64,000 nucleotides of DNA from Umbilicaria muhlenbergii (lineage: Eukaryota > Ascomycota > Lecanoromycetes > Umbilicariales > Umbilicariaceae): positions 10,257,183 through 10,321,182 of the forward strand of contig KK106981.1 of NCBI GenBank assembly GCA_000611775.1, given 5' to 3'. The position numbers and the translations under genes were made by a program. The number at the start of each line of letters is the position of its first letter. Within the stretch, counting starts at the first letter, position 1. The notes beneath the pieces are model-generated. The model did no database searches, was not told the origin of the DNA, and saw only the letters and a list, made by a program, of their open reading frames with translations. Positions 33,750-43,738 of the stretch are shown here, one piece after another.

Positions 33750-34588
33750 CTAACGACTCTTAGCATTCACCTTGTTTGGTGCGCCCTTAGCCCCCATCTT
33801 GCTCTGGATCCTGCCCGCTTGTCCCCTCGCTGCCCCTGCCGCGCTCTTGGCCTTCTCCATCTTCTTCTTGCTCTCCGCCGCCGTCTTCTTCTCCTTGCCC
33901 TCTTTAATCGCGGCTTGTCGGGCGGCGGCGCGCGCTTCGGGACGTTGGGTGCGGCGTTCTTTGATGATGTCGAGAGAGGCGCCGACGATGGCTCGTTGGT
34001 GCTTTACTGTGCGGCGGGTACGCTTTTTAGCGATTTCCTGTTCGGAGAAAAAGCGGATGTCAGCAGATCTTCAAGGTACGACAATAAGTAGTTTCGTCAT
34101 TCCAGCCATGTAATCTAATGAATTGGCGGCCGTAGCAGTGCAAAACGTTACCCCCCAGCCATGCCGCCTTGGACATTGGCGAACACTCCGATATACGTCC
34201 CCAAGCAACCTATATGAGATTTGCAAAACCACTGACCTCAGAGATACCCTTCTTGTGCTGTCTCCGGAACAGGGTGGTCCAAGCGATTCTTCGGGGGTTC
34301 TTGCGCTGTAGGAAGAGCGACTCGGTCTTGCCTCTCTGGAAACGGAAGATCTTGCTATCGCCGCGGACGTAGAGCTTCCCCTGTTCGTACCCAGCACAGA
34401 TTAGCATCACGTGTGAAACTCCAATATCAACAGCCGGGAGACCAAAATGTGCGAGCCTCCCTAGTGGGCAGAGGGGTATGGCCAGATTTCAAGCGGCGAT
34501 ATCGCGACATCGCAACATCGAAGGCGGGAAGCGTTACCTTGCCGGGGTAGATCTTATCGCCACTGAAGGTATCTTCGTAGGTACGCAT
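33750..34588 (-). CDS. rpl24: 60S ribosomal protein L24 (eL24)
   Basis: Component of the large ribosomal subunit at the intersubunit face. Exons are 34588-34538, 34380-34237 and 34037-33750 (483 nt, 160 aa), in phase. The protein opens [17 protein letters not shown], continues [40 protein letters not shown] and [20 protein letters not shown], and ends in a Lys/Ala-rich tail. These are textbook eL24 features, and the length is normal. Introns of 157 and 199 nt are longer than those of most neighbours, as is common in fungal ribosomal protein genes. Gene order here gives no functional link. Confidence 0.96.
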
Positions 34589-35159
34589 TTTGGCGGTTGG
34601 AATGCGTGGCCGTTGGTCGTGAGGTTGTCGATGATATTTCGACGATTTCGTAGTCTGTCAGTGTCTGTGGGACTCGCTTAGTGTAGGGCTGAGGTAGCCG
34701 AATTAGGACGTAGATAAGAAGTGCAACAACAACTTCAAGGCACGGCAGGAAGTTGATTCTTAAATAGTTTACGAAGACGAGTGAACGGAGTCAATGCAGT
34801 GATATATTAATCATTCTCAGATGCTTGTCACCTCCGTTCGTGGACTTATCCTACGATTAAAATAGATCCTACCCCCGACTGCGAACATTGTTATTTGAGC
34901 TCGGAGACTTCGATGTTGCCAGAGATATGCTGATCATATTTGCAACCCTTTCTGTCCATCGAAGGCTGGAAGCCGAATCATGCGTGGTCGTCTTTGAAGT
35001 GACATGATAAAGGAATTGCAATCCTGCATGGCTTTGAACTGCTGTGGACTGGCATAGTTTCGCGCTAACGCTCGTCCTGCGCGAAGTTGAAGCAATAAAT
35101 CACTAAATAGAACCTTTACCTCAACGAACAGGCAATTCGGTCTAGTGGCAAACATTCAA
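34589..35159. other. Intergenic, rpl24 upstream region
   Basis: Promoter side of rpl24. No gene or clear motif seen. Confidence 0.5.
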
Positions 35160-38000
35160 ATTACTTCTATCAAGGGATCTTGCATCTCACAAACACTATC
35201 AGTGCATTACAGCTTCCTCTTCTTGCCGCCTTCCCACATGCCGTGATGCCATACTCGGTATTGTCTTGTCTTCTCTTTCTGTCTTATCCGCTTTCCTTTG
35301 TTTATATAATAAGTACGATTCCCCTGGAGGTGGCCGGGGAGTTTGATAAGTCTTACCAGTGTCCCTCTGTGAGTAGAATCTCCTTCCTTGCAGTAACTCC
35401 GTGAGCTGTGAGGTACCTTGATAGAAATTCTTTATTTTGCTCTACGGGGCACGAGGTGGCCCATTCACTCAATGTTCAATAATGTAGTGATATAGAGTGT
35501 TCCATGTACCATATAGCCTTCTTAGCTCAGTGTTTGACCAGCAAATTTCTACCAAGGGATCTCATATACTAGTGCATGGCAACTCTCACTGACATGTCTA
35601 TCAGAACAATACTTCTATCCGCTCCGCTCCGCCCATCACCATCGCTACCCAACTCCATCTTCTTGCTGACCCGCTATAGTCAGCACATGAACTAGAACGA
35701 GGACATCGAGAGATCAGTAGAGTTCTAGTTCGCCATAGTTCTAGGACATGGCTATCAACAAAACTCATGGATTCGCCATCGTCCCCGGACATGGCTATTA
35801 ACAAAACTTATGGGTTCGGCCCTCTGCTCGGAGTGTGGTCGATAAGTCCCTTACAATACCTAGCCAGTAGTGAGTAAAGGTCCCTCCTGATACACCGTGA
35901 GATCCTTTGGTAGATATCTTTTTTTGGGCGTTCCCGCACCATGCATGCATAAAATGAGCAAAAGAAATAGTGAATGAACACTGAACCATCTCATAATAAA
36001 ATATGAGTAACATTGCAAAAAATCCCCAACTTAGCTCAATATATTGATTGTCGAATATCTATCAAGAGGTCCCACTGCGCGACCATGTGCTAACGGAATG
36101 CCCAGGACTAATTCTAGTTGCCGCGCGAGAGGAGCATTCGGTTTGAGAGCCGCTCCTATCGAAATATACTGATTTGGCTCACTCAAAACAGTAGGTGAAG
36201 TCGTAACCACCCTAGGAAAGTCGCATGATTGGAGTGGTGCACCAATTCAATAAGTCGCAAACATTATTCATACTGTCCTTTGTACACTGAGGTTTACCCG
36301 GGAATTCAGTCATCTGTAAGTAGAATCTCTCGATCCAATTCCGGGGCCTCTTGAAAGATATCTTTTTTGCCGTTCCTGCACCATGGAGAGAGTGAATAGT
36401 TGGGCGGTAAAGGCGGCAAGCCGGGAGTTTACTTGTAAAATAATAAGAGCAAACCGGCACATACCTCAAGCCATGGCTCAACGTTGCGTCTGGCGTGAAA
36501 TCTATCAAGAGGTCTCGAGTTCGAGACTTTTGCTGACCTTGATCGATAGATTTCCGCCCTACACACTCCTCGGCGCTGCCGTCAAACAGCGGCCACGAAT
36601 TTAAATAGCTGTTGCCGGGCCCCCTCGCTGAGGACGACCCATTTCTTCTTCTCCGGGCACTGGTCTGATCCACCAGTGGCCTTATGTAAATGCTGTTGTT
36701 GGGTACCTTCCCTCCGGTGGGCCCATTCTTCTTCTCCCGGCGCTGGTCTGATCCACCAGTGGCCTTATGTAAAATGCTGTTGGTGGGTACCCTCCCTCCG
36801 GTGGGCCCATTCTTCTTCTCTCTTCTCCGCCCACACCACCTTCTCGACGCTGCCGCCATACAGCTCTCGTTCATTCACCCAGCGCGATTGCGGCCCGAAC
36901 TGTCACCGAAAACGGTGCGGAATTCGATAAGTCCGTAGCATCTGGCTCGACGCGCGGCCAGTACTTGTGAGTAGTAGCCTCCATTCTTCGTTCGAGACCT
37001 CTTGATAGATATTATTTTTGCCTGAGACACGTAAGCCAGATATGCATGTTCGCTGGACACCATTTTGCTCCCACTGCTAAGTGGTCAAAGGTGAATCAAC
37101 TGGATAGTGAAACATCAAATAAGAGCACTTTAGTGAATTGGCGCACTTAGCTCATCTATCAAGAGCTCGCGAAGTCAAGTATTTTGCTGATCAGATATCA
37201 GACTTCTACTCGGTCATCACTTTCTAGCGCTGCCGTCCAACAGCTGCTTGGGTACCATCCCCCAGTTGGGCCTACTATGAAATAATTTCCTCCGTGTTGT
37301 CACCTACTAGCAGACGGCTGTCTCCACTCGCCAAGTTCCTCTTGGATTTGCGGCACTTCAATAACTAAGCACACTTGGGTGCAAATGGCGCCGGCCGCGG
37401 TGGCAACTTCGATAAATCCCTTACACTCCTGCTTGGCGTGCCTTCAGGGGTTATATCCACCATAGGACTCATATGTTGCAGCTCTTATCCTCCGCCTGGG
37501 ACCTCCTGATAGATATTCTTTTTTGCCTAAGATAGCCACGCCAAGATATGCGGGTTCTCGTGCCCCCCTTTTCCTCCCACTCTAAAGCAGTCAGCCGTGA
37601 ATTAATTAAACACTGAAATCTCAAGATAAGAGCATTCGGGCAAGAGCACACACTTAGCTCAATCTATCAGGAGGTCTTGGGTGCGAGCCTACCGCTGACA
37701 GAAGTACAGAGTCGACGACCACCTCTTCTCTCCGCCATACCTAATTCCTGGCACTGACGATAGGCAGTTGCCTCGTGTGTTCGGTCCTGATAGCGTCATA
37801 CGGTCAGGCACGATCTTCCTCACCGGAACTTTGATAAGTCCCAAACAATTGCCAGACATCATGGCGTGCCCTCAGTAAGCATTTCTCCTCCTTCCAATCC
37901 TGTGATCTCCTGATAGATTCTTTTTTGCTCCTCAAACCTACGGCCTTTATCGCAGTGAGAGCGAGATTGGAGGGCTAGTTATGCCGCACATGGTTAGGAG
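35160..38000. repeat. Array of about six diverged 0.4-0.65-kb repeat units with inverted arms
   Basis: Two short motifs recur in alternation. Motif A, close to CCTCTTGATAGATATTTTT, occurs near 35422, 35915, 36348, 37001, 37505 and 37907. Motif B, close to ATCTATCAAGAGGTC, occurs near 35165, 35549, 36056, 36502, 37153 and 37664. A and B are reverse complements over about 15 bases, so each unit can fold into a stem with a loop of about 140-170 bases. A further motif near GATAAGTCC precedes A in most units (35344, 35838, 36924, 37409, 37832), and a GCTGCCGTCAAACAGC-like element follows B in several. No open frame runs through. The unit identity is not recognised. Confidence 0.65.
36639..36815. 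repeat. 83-bp tandem duplication
   Basis: A block of about 83 bp starting near 36650 (with CTGGTCTGATCCACCAGTGG) is repeated next to itself from about 36733 with few differences. The end motif CCCATTCTTCTTCTC is also seen before the first copy. It lies inside one unit of the larger array. Its near identity shows it is younger than the array. Confidence 0.85.
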
Positions 38001-38036
38001 CCTAATTTCTAGAGTTCGAATCTCCTCACTAGACAT
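37973..38036 (+). other. tRNA-like relic with Pol III A-box and B-box-like sequences
   Basis: The stretch has possible 7-base ends that pair at six of seven positions (GGCTAGT and ACTAGAC), a GGTTA D-loop-like motif, and GAGTTCGAATCTC, close to the B box GGTTCGANTCC. At about 62 nt it is too short for a normal tRNA, and I cannot draw a good anticodon arm. It could be a tRNA pseudogene or the head of a tRNA-derived SINE. Confidence is low. Confidence 0.3.
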
Positions 38037-38539
38037 CTGTTTTCCTTTCTGACTTCTAGAGGCGAGTGGTGTTCGGATATACCCTCACCGCCGAGTTCCT
38101 GCTGTGAAGTGTTTGCAAAACCAAGCGGGCGATCCGTGCGCAATGGAGCGTTATTTCTAGCACCACTACCCACACCACCCGACTTAGCTTAGGGCTTCGT
38201 TGAAGAATTCTAGTAAGAGGCCGTTGCACTTACCAGACTGCCTGCTGGCGATACCACACGCTGCTTCATTCCTATCTCTCGAAGCCTTTCACCCAGTCTC
38301 TCTGAGCCATCGACACATACCTGTTTCCGAGTCGCAACCATTGTAGAGTTTTGACTATTGGCGACCCTTACGGTAGAATTGTCTTTGGGAACGAAATCCG
38401 ACTTACCCATCTCCAGTCCGCATCATTGAGTGGGCATTACCCACTGGGTTTGTAAGTGATTTTCTTACCCCAGCTTCTCAGACCTCCTAAAAGAATCCTG
38501 CATTTTTGCCGATGGTTCCTCCCACACGTGTGATCTCGC

Positions 38540-38990
38540 ATTTTTGGAGGACCTCCCGGTGGGTAGGTGTGTTGTATCCGAATTGCTCGACGTTCAATGA
38601 CCGTTTGCACATCCATAATGGGTTAGCTCGAGTATCTTATCAAACGCAGAAACGCACCTCGTATGTCCGGGGCCCTCCCGAAAGCCAGATACGCCGAGGT
38701 GTTGAGTCTCGACGTCCAACGATGATCTTTATGGCCGAATGAGGTTAGCTGGATACATAAGTCCGCAAGAGATGAGTGAAGCGTCTGGGAGGCCCTCAGA
38801 GGTGGATGGGGGGATGTGTTGAGCTGCGACGTTCGACGACGGACAGTGTGGCCCAATCAAGTTAGACGGGCAGGTTCAAGTGCATCACAATCGCAATAAC
38901 GGGTGGAATGAGAATCTGCGTAGCTGGGGAGGCCCTCAGGGCCAGGTGCAATAGAGTAATTGGGACACCACATTCGACAAAAGAGCTATT
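38540..38990. repeat. About four tandem units of 120-140 bp
   Basis: A motif near GAGGCCCTC is followed at a fixed distance by GTGTTGNNNNNCGACGTTCGACGA. It recurs near 38548, 38669, 38791 and 38931, giving units of about 121-140 bp with 60-75 percent similarity by eye. No open frame crosses the units. The family is not recognised. Confidence 0.65.
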
Positions 38991-39273
38991 TACTAGTCAG
39001 GCTATGATATCACTGCCCCAAATGACGACTTGCACAACACAGGAAACACTTTACCTCGCATTCCGAAATCTTCCAGCACTGTAATTATGCAGCTCTAGTG
39101 TCGGCAGCATCGGGCTTCCGCACCACCGCGATCGTCGGCAACACGTTCACACCACACGCTTGTCCGCGACCTCAATAACGCTGCGGATATGCGAAATCCA
39201 GGCTCCTATTTGCATCACACGCTGTCTAACCCACTCTGCCTCTTATGTACACGTGACCGCCGATCCGCACCAC
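38991..39273. other. Intergenic, MIC19 3' flank
   Basis: Short spacer between the tandem repeats and the MIC19 stop. Nothing recognised. Confidence 0.5.
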
Positions 39274-40009
39274 TCACCCAACAACCCTCTCCACAAAGCC
39301 CTTTTCCAACCTCCCCACCTCCCTCTTGAAAGCCTCCACCTCCCTCCAACAATCCAGCGGCCTGCGATCATTGACCCTCAAACACTGCACCACCTCCTCC
39401 TTCGCCTTCTTCACTCCCCTATCCGCATCCACCTCCTCCCGGACCTTCCTCTCTCCCAATGTCCGCCTCAACGTCTCAATCTCTTTCATCACGCTCTCCC
39501 GGCCCAAATCCCGCTTCTTGTCCCCTTCCTTCTTGGCCTTGTGATCCACGCCCCCAACTGACTCGGACTGGTCGGGCATCGTTGTCGAGGGCGGGTGAGA
39601 GGACTCGGTGCTCGTGTCGGGGGTGTTGGAGATTTTCTCTTCGAGCTCGCGCAGGGCGCGCGCTTGTTCGGCTTCGAGGCGGGAGAGCTCGGCGGCGACG
39701 CGGGATTGGATGTGCAGTTCGAAGTCTTTAGAGCGGGTGCTGTCGGTCTGTGAATTACGGGTAAGGTCAGGGTTACTGGGACAGGATTTGTGGGTACGTA
39801 GATGGTGATGGGGGGAGGAAGAGGAAGGAGTACTTCGGGGCTAGCTTGCAGAGCGTCGACTAGTTCTTGCGAGAAGCGGACGGGGGTTTCGCTGTGCGGT
39901 GGTGGTTAGCCGGGCGCGGAGAGAGGGTCAATGGCTCCGGCCAGGTACGGTACCTGGCGAAGACATGTTGGGTGCTTGAGGGCGGAGGCTTGGAGGTGCT
40001 TTGACCCAT
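39274..40009 (-). CDS. mic19: MICOS complex subunit MIC19 (CHCH domain)
   Basis: Peripheral inner-membrane protein of mitochondria that helps form crista junctions with MIC60. Exons are 40009-39954, 39891-39834 and 39747-39274 (588 nt, 195 aa), in phase. The N-terminus MGQSTSKP fits an N-myristoylation signal (Gly2). HVFASETPVRFSQELVDALQ is the conserved MIC19 head. A coiled-coil, Glu/Arg/Lys-rich middle follows (HIQSRVAAELSRLEAEQARA). The C-terminal CHCH half holds a CX10C pair in QCLRVNDRRPLDCWREVEAF, the single pair usual in fungal MIC19. The 58-nt second exon is short. The frame is intact. Confidence 0.92.
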
Positions 40010-41263
40010 GGTTGGTTGGGGGCAGGGAGCTTGGAGATGCGTGGTGAGTGGTGAGGCGGACGGGGTTTCGCGAGTCGTCGTTGCAATGTCGGTCGCTTGG
40101 CTGGCACGGCAGCGCGTGGCACTAGGGGCTGCCCGTTTGGGCGAACGCTGGCCTCGGCGTTGACCTTGGCGTTCGCGGGCCGAACCTACCACGAGAGGGC
40201 AACCGGACAAGTCTGGCGCGCGTTGGGGCTGTTGCTTGTTTGCGCGTGGCGCCCGGGGTTCGGCTGGTGCTAGCAAGCCTAGGAGTGCACGCAAAACGTT
40301 AAACACCTTGGCCCCTTCCAAGCTGGACCTGTTGATCCTTCATCACACTCGATCTGAACGTTGAAGTGTGCTGACTGTGCTCCACGTGTTGAGAAAGTTC
40401 TTCGTCGTGCTAGCCTTCGACGCCAAACATTGGCATGAGTGGTTAATCCTGCTGGCGTCACCGAAGATCATTGTCGTTTTCCGAACAGTGCGTTTCCTCA
40501 TTATGGCATGCTTATCTCATGATTTGTCGGTCAGAGTAATTGAGCAGGTCGCGTTCATGGCCCTGAAAGCCCGAGATGCAAGTGCTTATTCGGGCGGTGT
40601 GAGAGACGGGGCCACTCTACGTCATCGCAGCCTCAATGCTCCATGGCAAAAACCAGCAACGGCTTTATCCCGCAGCTCCTGAAGGCTCGTGCCTGAGCCA
40701 GTCCATGCACGCATTCTTGCAGCTTCAGTCTCATCGGACCGGGTCGGAGGAGCACCTTGCGCTCCTGTCCTTCCTTGCCCACTGAAACCATTGGCACAGA
40801 ACATTTGGTTTCACGGTTTTACAGATGAAGCCTCTGGGTATGACGGCTAAACGATTGAGATCGTTGTGTACTGTTCCTGATCCCACGGAAAAGCCGTTGT
40901 CCCGATTGGGTCGCGTGGTCGCTATTGGTAGATGACCACAGCTCGATGAAGCGGAGGGCGAGAGCCCGAGATCGAAGTGACACATATGACGAGGAACATG
41001 CGAGTCCTGTACCGAGTACTGATCAGTCCAGAGAGAAGCAATTCTGAAGACGCCAATTCCTTGCGGAACCAAGCATCTGGCACTGAATACCACCGATTTC
41101 CGAGGTTAGGGTTTCTTATATAATGGACAGCAATCGCATTGTTATTTCTTTCCTTACTCAACCATCTCATCGTTTCTATTCATCCATAATTTCTTGTCTA
41201 TATACAGAACTGTGAACTCTTGTTATCGCCACCCTTTGAAAGACCCACGCTCAACCTGCCATC
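40010..41263. other. Divergent intergenic region, MIC19 and ketoreductase promoters
   Basis: This is the head-to-head spacer for the two flanking genes. It holds a TATA box for the right-hand gene and otherwise no supported gene. The minus-strand frames at 39860-40321 and 40731-41093 have no domain. Confidence 0.5.
41117..41123 (+). promoter_or_regulatory. TATA box
   Basis: A perfect TATATAA lies about 140 bp before the ketoreductase ATG, with a C/T-rich stretch between. This is a plausible core promoter, and its use is inferred. Confidence 0.5.
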
Positions 41264-42437
41264 ATGTCTCTCCCAACATGTAACGGCAAGACGGTACTCA
41301 TCACAGGTATCAATGGTTACATAGCGTCAAGGATCGGCCATGACCTGCTCCAGAAAGGGTACAAGATCCGGGGTACCTCAAGATCGAAGCCAAGCACCGA
41401 GGCACTGTTAAATGGGGCGTACAAGGAGTTTGCAGGTCGTGTCGAAATGATATCGGTCCCTGACATGACTGTACCCGGAGCTTTCGATGAAGCAGTGAAA
41501 GGTGCCTACCAGACCAAAGCCTCCAAACTCTTACCTTGTCAATGCTAACCTCCATATAGGGGTCACTGCAATCGTCCACACCGCCTCCCCCCTCAACTAC
41601 CAACTGAAGACCTGGGACGACTTCGTGACCCCTGCCGTCAATGGTAACATCTGCGCCCTCACCTCGGCACTCAACCACGCCGGACCCCAACTCGAAGCCT
41701 TCGTCATGACCTCTTCATTAGCCGCAACCATCAGTCATCCCAACAGGAAGCGATACACGTCCACAGAAAAGGACTGGAACAACTGGGCCGAGTCCATAGC
41801 CCAAAGCCTCGGCGACAAAGCCGAACACACAATCCTATACCCCGCCTCTAAAGCCGCCGCCGAGAAAGCTCTCTGGAAGTTCCGAGACCAATACAATGTA
41901 TGTCTTTCCCATCGCACTTCCGCCACCCGTACCCCCAGTACTAACATCCCACCCCAGCCGGACTGGTCCATCGTAGCAGTCAACCCCGGCGTCGTGGCCG
42001 GCCCCCCCATCCAACCCCCCGCCTCCCCCGCCGCCATCAACGAAACCCTCAAACCCTACTACGACCTCTTCACCGGCGCCACCGCCACCGTACCCCCCAT
42101 CCACGGCATCGGCTCCTTCGTCGACATCCGCGACGTCACCGCCATGCACGTCTGGTGCGTCGAACACCCCAACCAGTGCGCCAACCAACGCTACCTCGTC
42201 GTCAACGGCCGGGTGACCCCGCAGGCTGCGGCGGACGTGCTGAGGAGGGCATATCCGGAGCGGAGGTGCATACCGGTTGGGACACCCCGGGGGGACTATG
42301 AAGAGGGGTATGCGTGGCCGAAGGGGGGGATGAGTTTTTCGGGGGATAAGGTGAGGAAGATTTTGGGGAGGGAGTATATTGGGTTTGAGAGGAGTGTGTT
42401 GGATACGGCGAAGGTGTTTGAGCAGATTGCATGTTAG
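41264..42437 (+). CDS. NAD(P)-dependent epimerase/ketoreductase (extended SDR, Gre2-like)
   Basis: Extended short-chain dehydrogenase of the Gre2/dihydroflavonol-reductase-like group. These reduce ketones or aldehydes with NADPH. Exons are 41264-41501, 41560-41897 and 41958-42437 (1056 nt, 351 aa), in phase. The Rossmann motif is VLITGINGYIASRIGHDLL (about residues 12-30). The catalytic Tyr-xxx-Lys is in LYPASKAAAEKALW, with MTSSLAA giving the Ser. NPGVVAGPPIQPP and SFVDIRDVTAMHV are typical of the group. Length is normal. The specific substrate is unknown. The coding strand turns from C-rich (41900-42180) to G-rich (42220-42437). A perfect TATA box lies upstream. Confidence 0.88.
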
Positions 42438-43549
42438 GAGACGGGTGGTGTTACGGGGCTGGGTTGGGGGCTGTGGTGTCCTCGGGCTGGGGCTGCTACG
42501 GAATACCCTTGTTTGTTTGTTAGATTATAGACTATAGACCGTCATCGACCTGGCGGATGGACTAGATGCGTATTGGCATTGACGTCCGTATCCGCATCCG
42601 CATCCGCATCCGCATCCGCATCAGCACTGGCATCAAGATAGAATTCTCTCCTCCTTCATCTACTCAAACCCACCTCTCCTTTATCACTCCATCTCCTTTC
42701 ATCAACAACAATATTCCATCCCACCGCCAACATCACGCCCGAAACGATTTTCCCTCTTGCTTTGCAAAACGCCCCCCAAGCCCCGGCTCAAACGGCACCC
42801 GTTCCTCGCTCCCGACTGGCTACCGACACCTGCACCTCCCGCCGCGGCGTAGCGCAGGGTCCCAGCCGGCCGCGTGGATGGAATCTTCGACTTGAGGTTC
42901 TGCCGCTCGGGCTGGCCTTGGTGGTCTCACCTCAGCGGGCATGGTGCGTGCGTCGTGCGTGCGACGAGCGGAGCGATATGAGCGATACGAGTGAGGAAGG
43001 GGTTTATGAGGTCGGCGTCGTTCAGCTATGATGGTTGTGATGCGCCGGGGGGGGGGGGAAAGGTAAGTAAGCCCTGGTGCGTCGAAACGGCCGATGGCTT
43101 TTTTGTTTTCTCTAGGTCTTGGTGGTGGGATGGGGGACTCGTGTGTTTACGCTTGTGGTGTGGCTTTGCAGCGGTGATGGGCATTGTTTACTACGAGAGG
43201 GTTTCTATACCAGTTCGGATCGACGAAACTTCGATTACGACGGCTTTCGGGGTTTGGACGGAAGAGCGGATGGGGTCGTGGGATGAACGTGTTTCCGGCG
43301 GCGGATCTTCTGACCGGCTGGTGGGAGTGAGATTGGTGTAGTGTCTACAGCATTGTGTGAGACCAGTAGTACTGCCACCTCGACAGCGAGGCGCCTGAGC
43401 GGTGGGCAGGTCATTCTAGATAATGCACATGTATCAGCCTCTGTAGGCGTATTTATTGGTACACCTACAATTACAACCGAATTTTATGATATCCGGGGGA
43501 GACCGGAACCCCTCTCTTAGTGAAAATAATATGTTAATCTGAGTACTGG
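42438..43549. other. Intergenic up to the LTR element
   Basis: No gene is supported. It holds a CCGCAT microsatellite and a G-run near 43050-43061. The open frames at 42566-42895 and 42991-43341 lack domains, and the first is partly made by the microsatellite. Confidence 0.5.
42586..42622 (+). repeat. Hexanucleotide microsatellite CCGCAT
   Basis: About six copies of CCGCAT, the first with one change (CCGTAT). The unit length of six would keep any reading frame, but I see no gene here. Confidence 0.85.
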
Positions 43550-43553
43550 GAGT

Positions 43554-43738
43554 TGTCGAGGGGTTAGTCAGCGCCTTGGCACATTAGTGCCAAAACAGGA
43601 GTTTTCTCAAAGTTTTCTCAAGCTTTGCTTCGAGCTTTCCTAACCACCAGTTAGCAAGTTGAATAAAGCACTTCTTTGCTAGTGGTCCCTATTCAAGTAA
43701 TTGACTGAATTGAACCCATCCATAATCGCCCTTCTTCA
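43554..43738 (+). repeat. 5' LTR of the outer element
   Basis: 185 bp, TG...CA. It matches the right-hand copy at 61455-61639 except for four transitions by eye. It retains CpG sites, unlike the element interior. Confidence 0.92.

Noticed and set aside
36187-36228. Sequence resembling the 3' end of small-subunit rRNA (GTAGGTGAAGTCGTAAC)
   Set aside because: The elements are short and in the wrong order, and no rRNA-like sequence surrounds them.
36212-36874. 220-codon minus-strand open frame with repeated GPTGG segments
   Set aside because: The repeats come from the 83-bp DNA duplication inside the repeat array. No family match and no codon-level conservation between copies.
35160-38990. CRISPR array
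   Set aside because: The units are long, diverged and unevenly spaced, with no short identical repeats or spacers, in a fungal nuclear genome.
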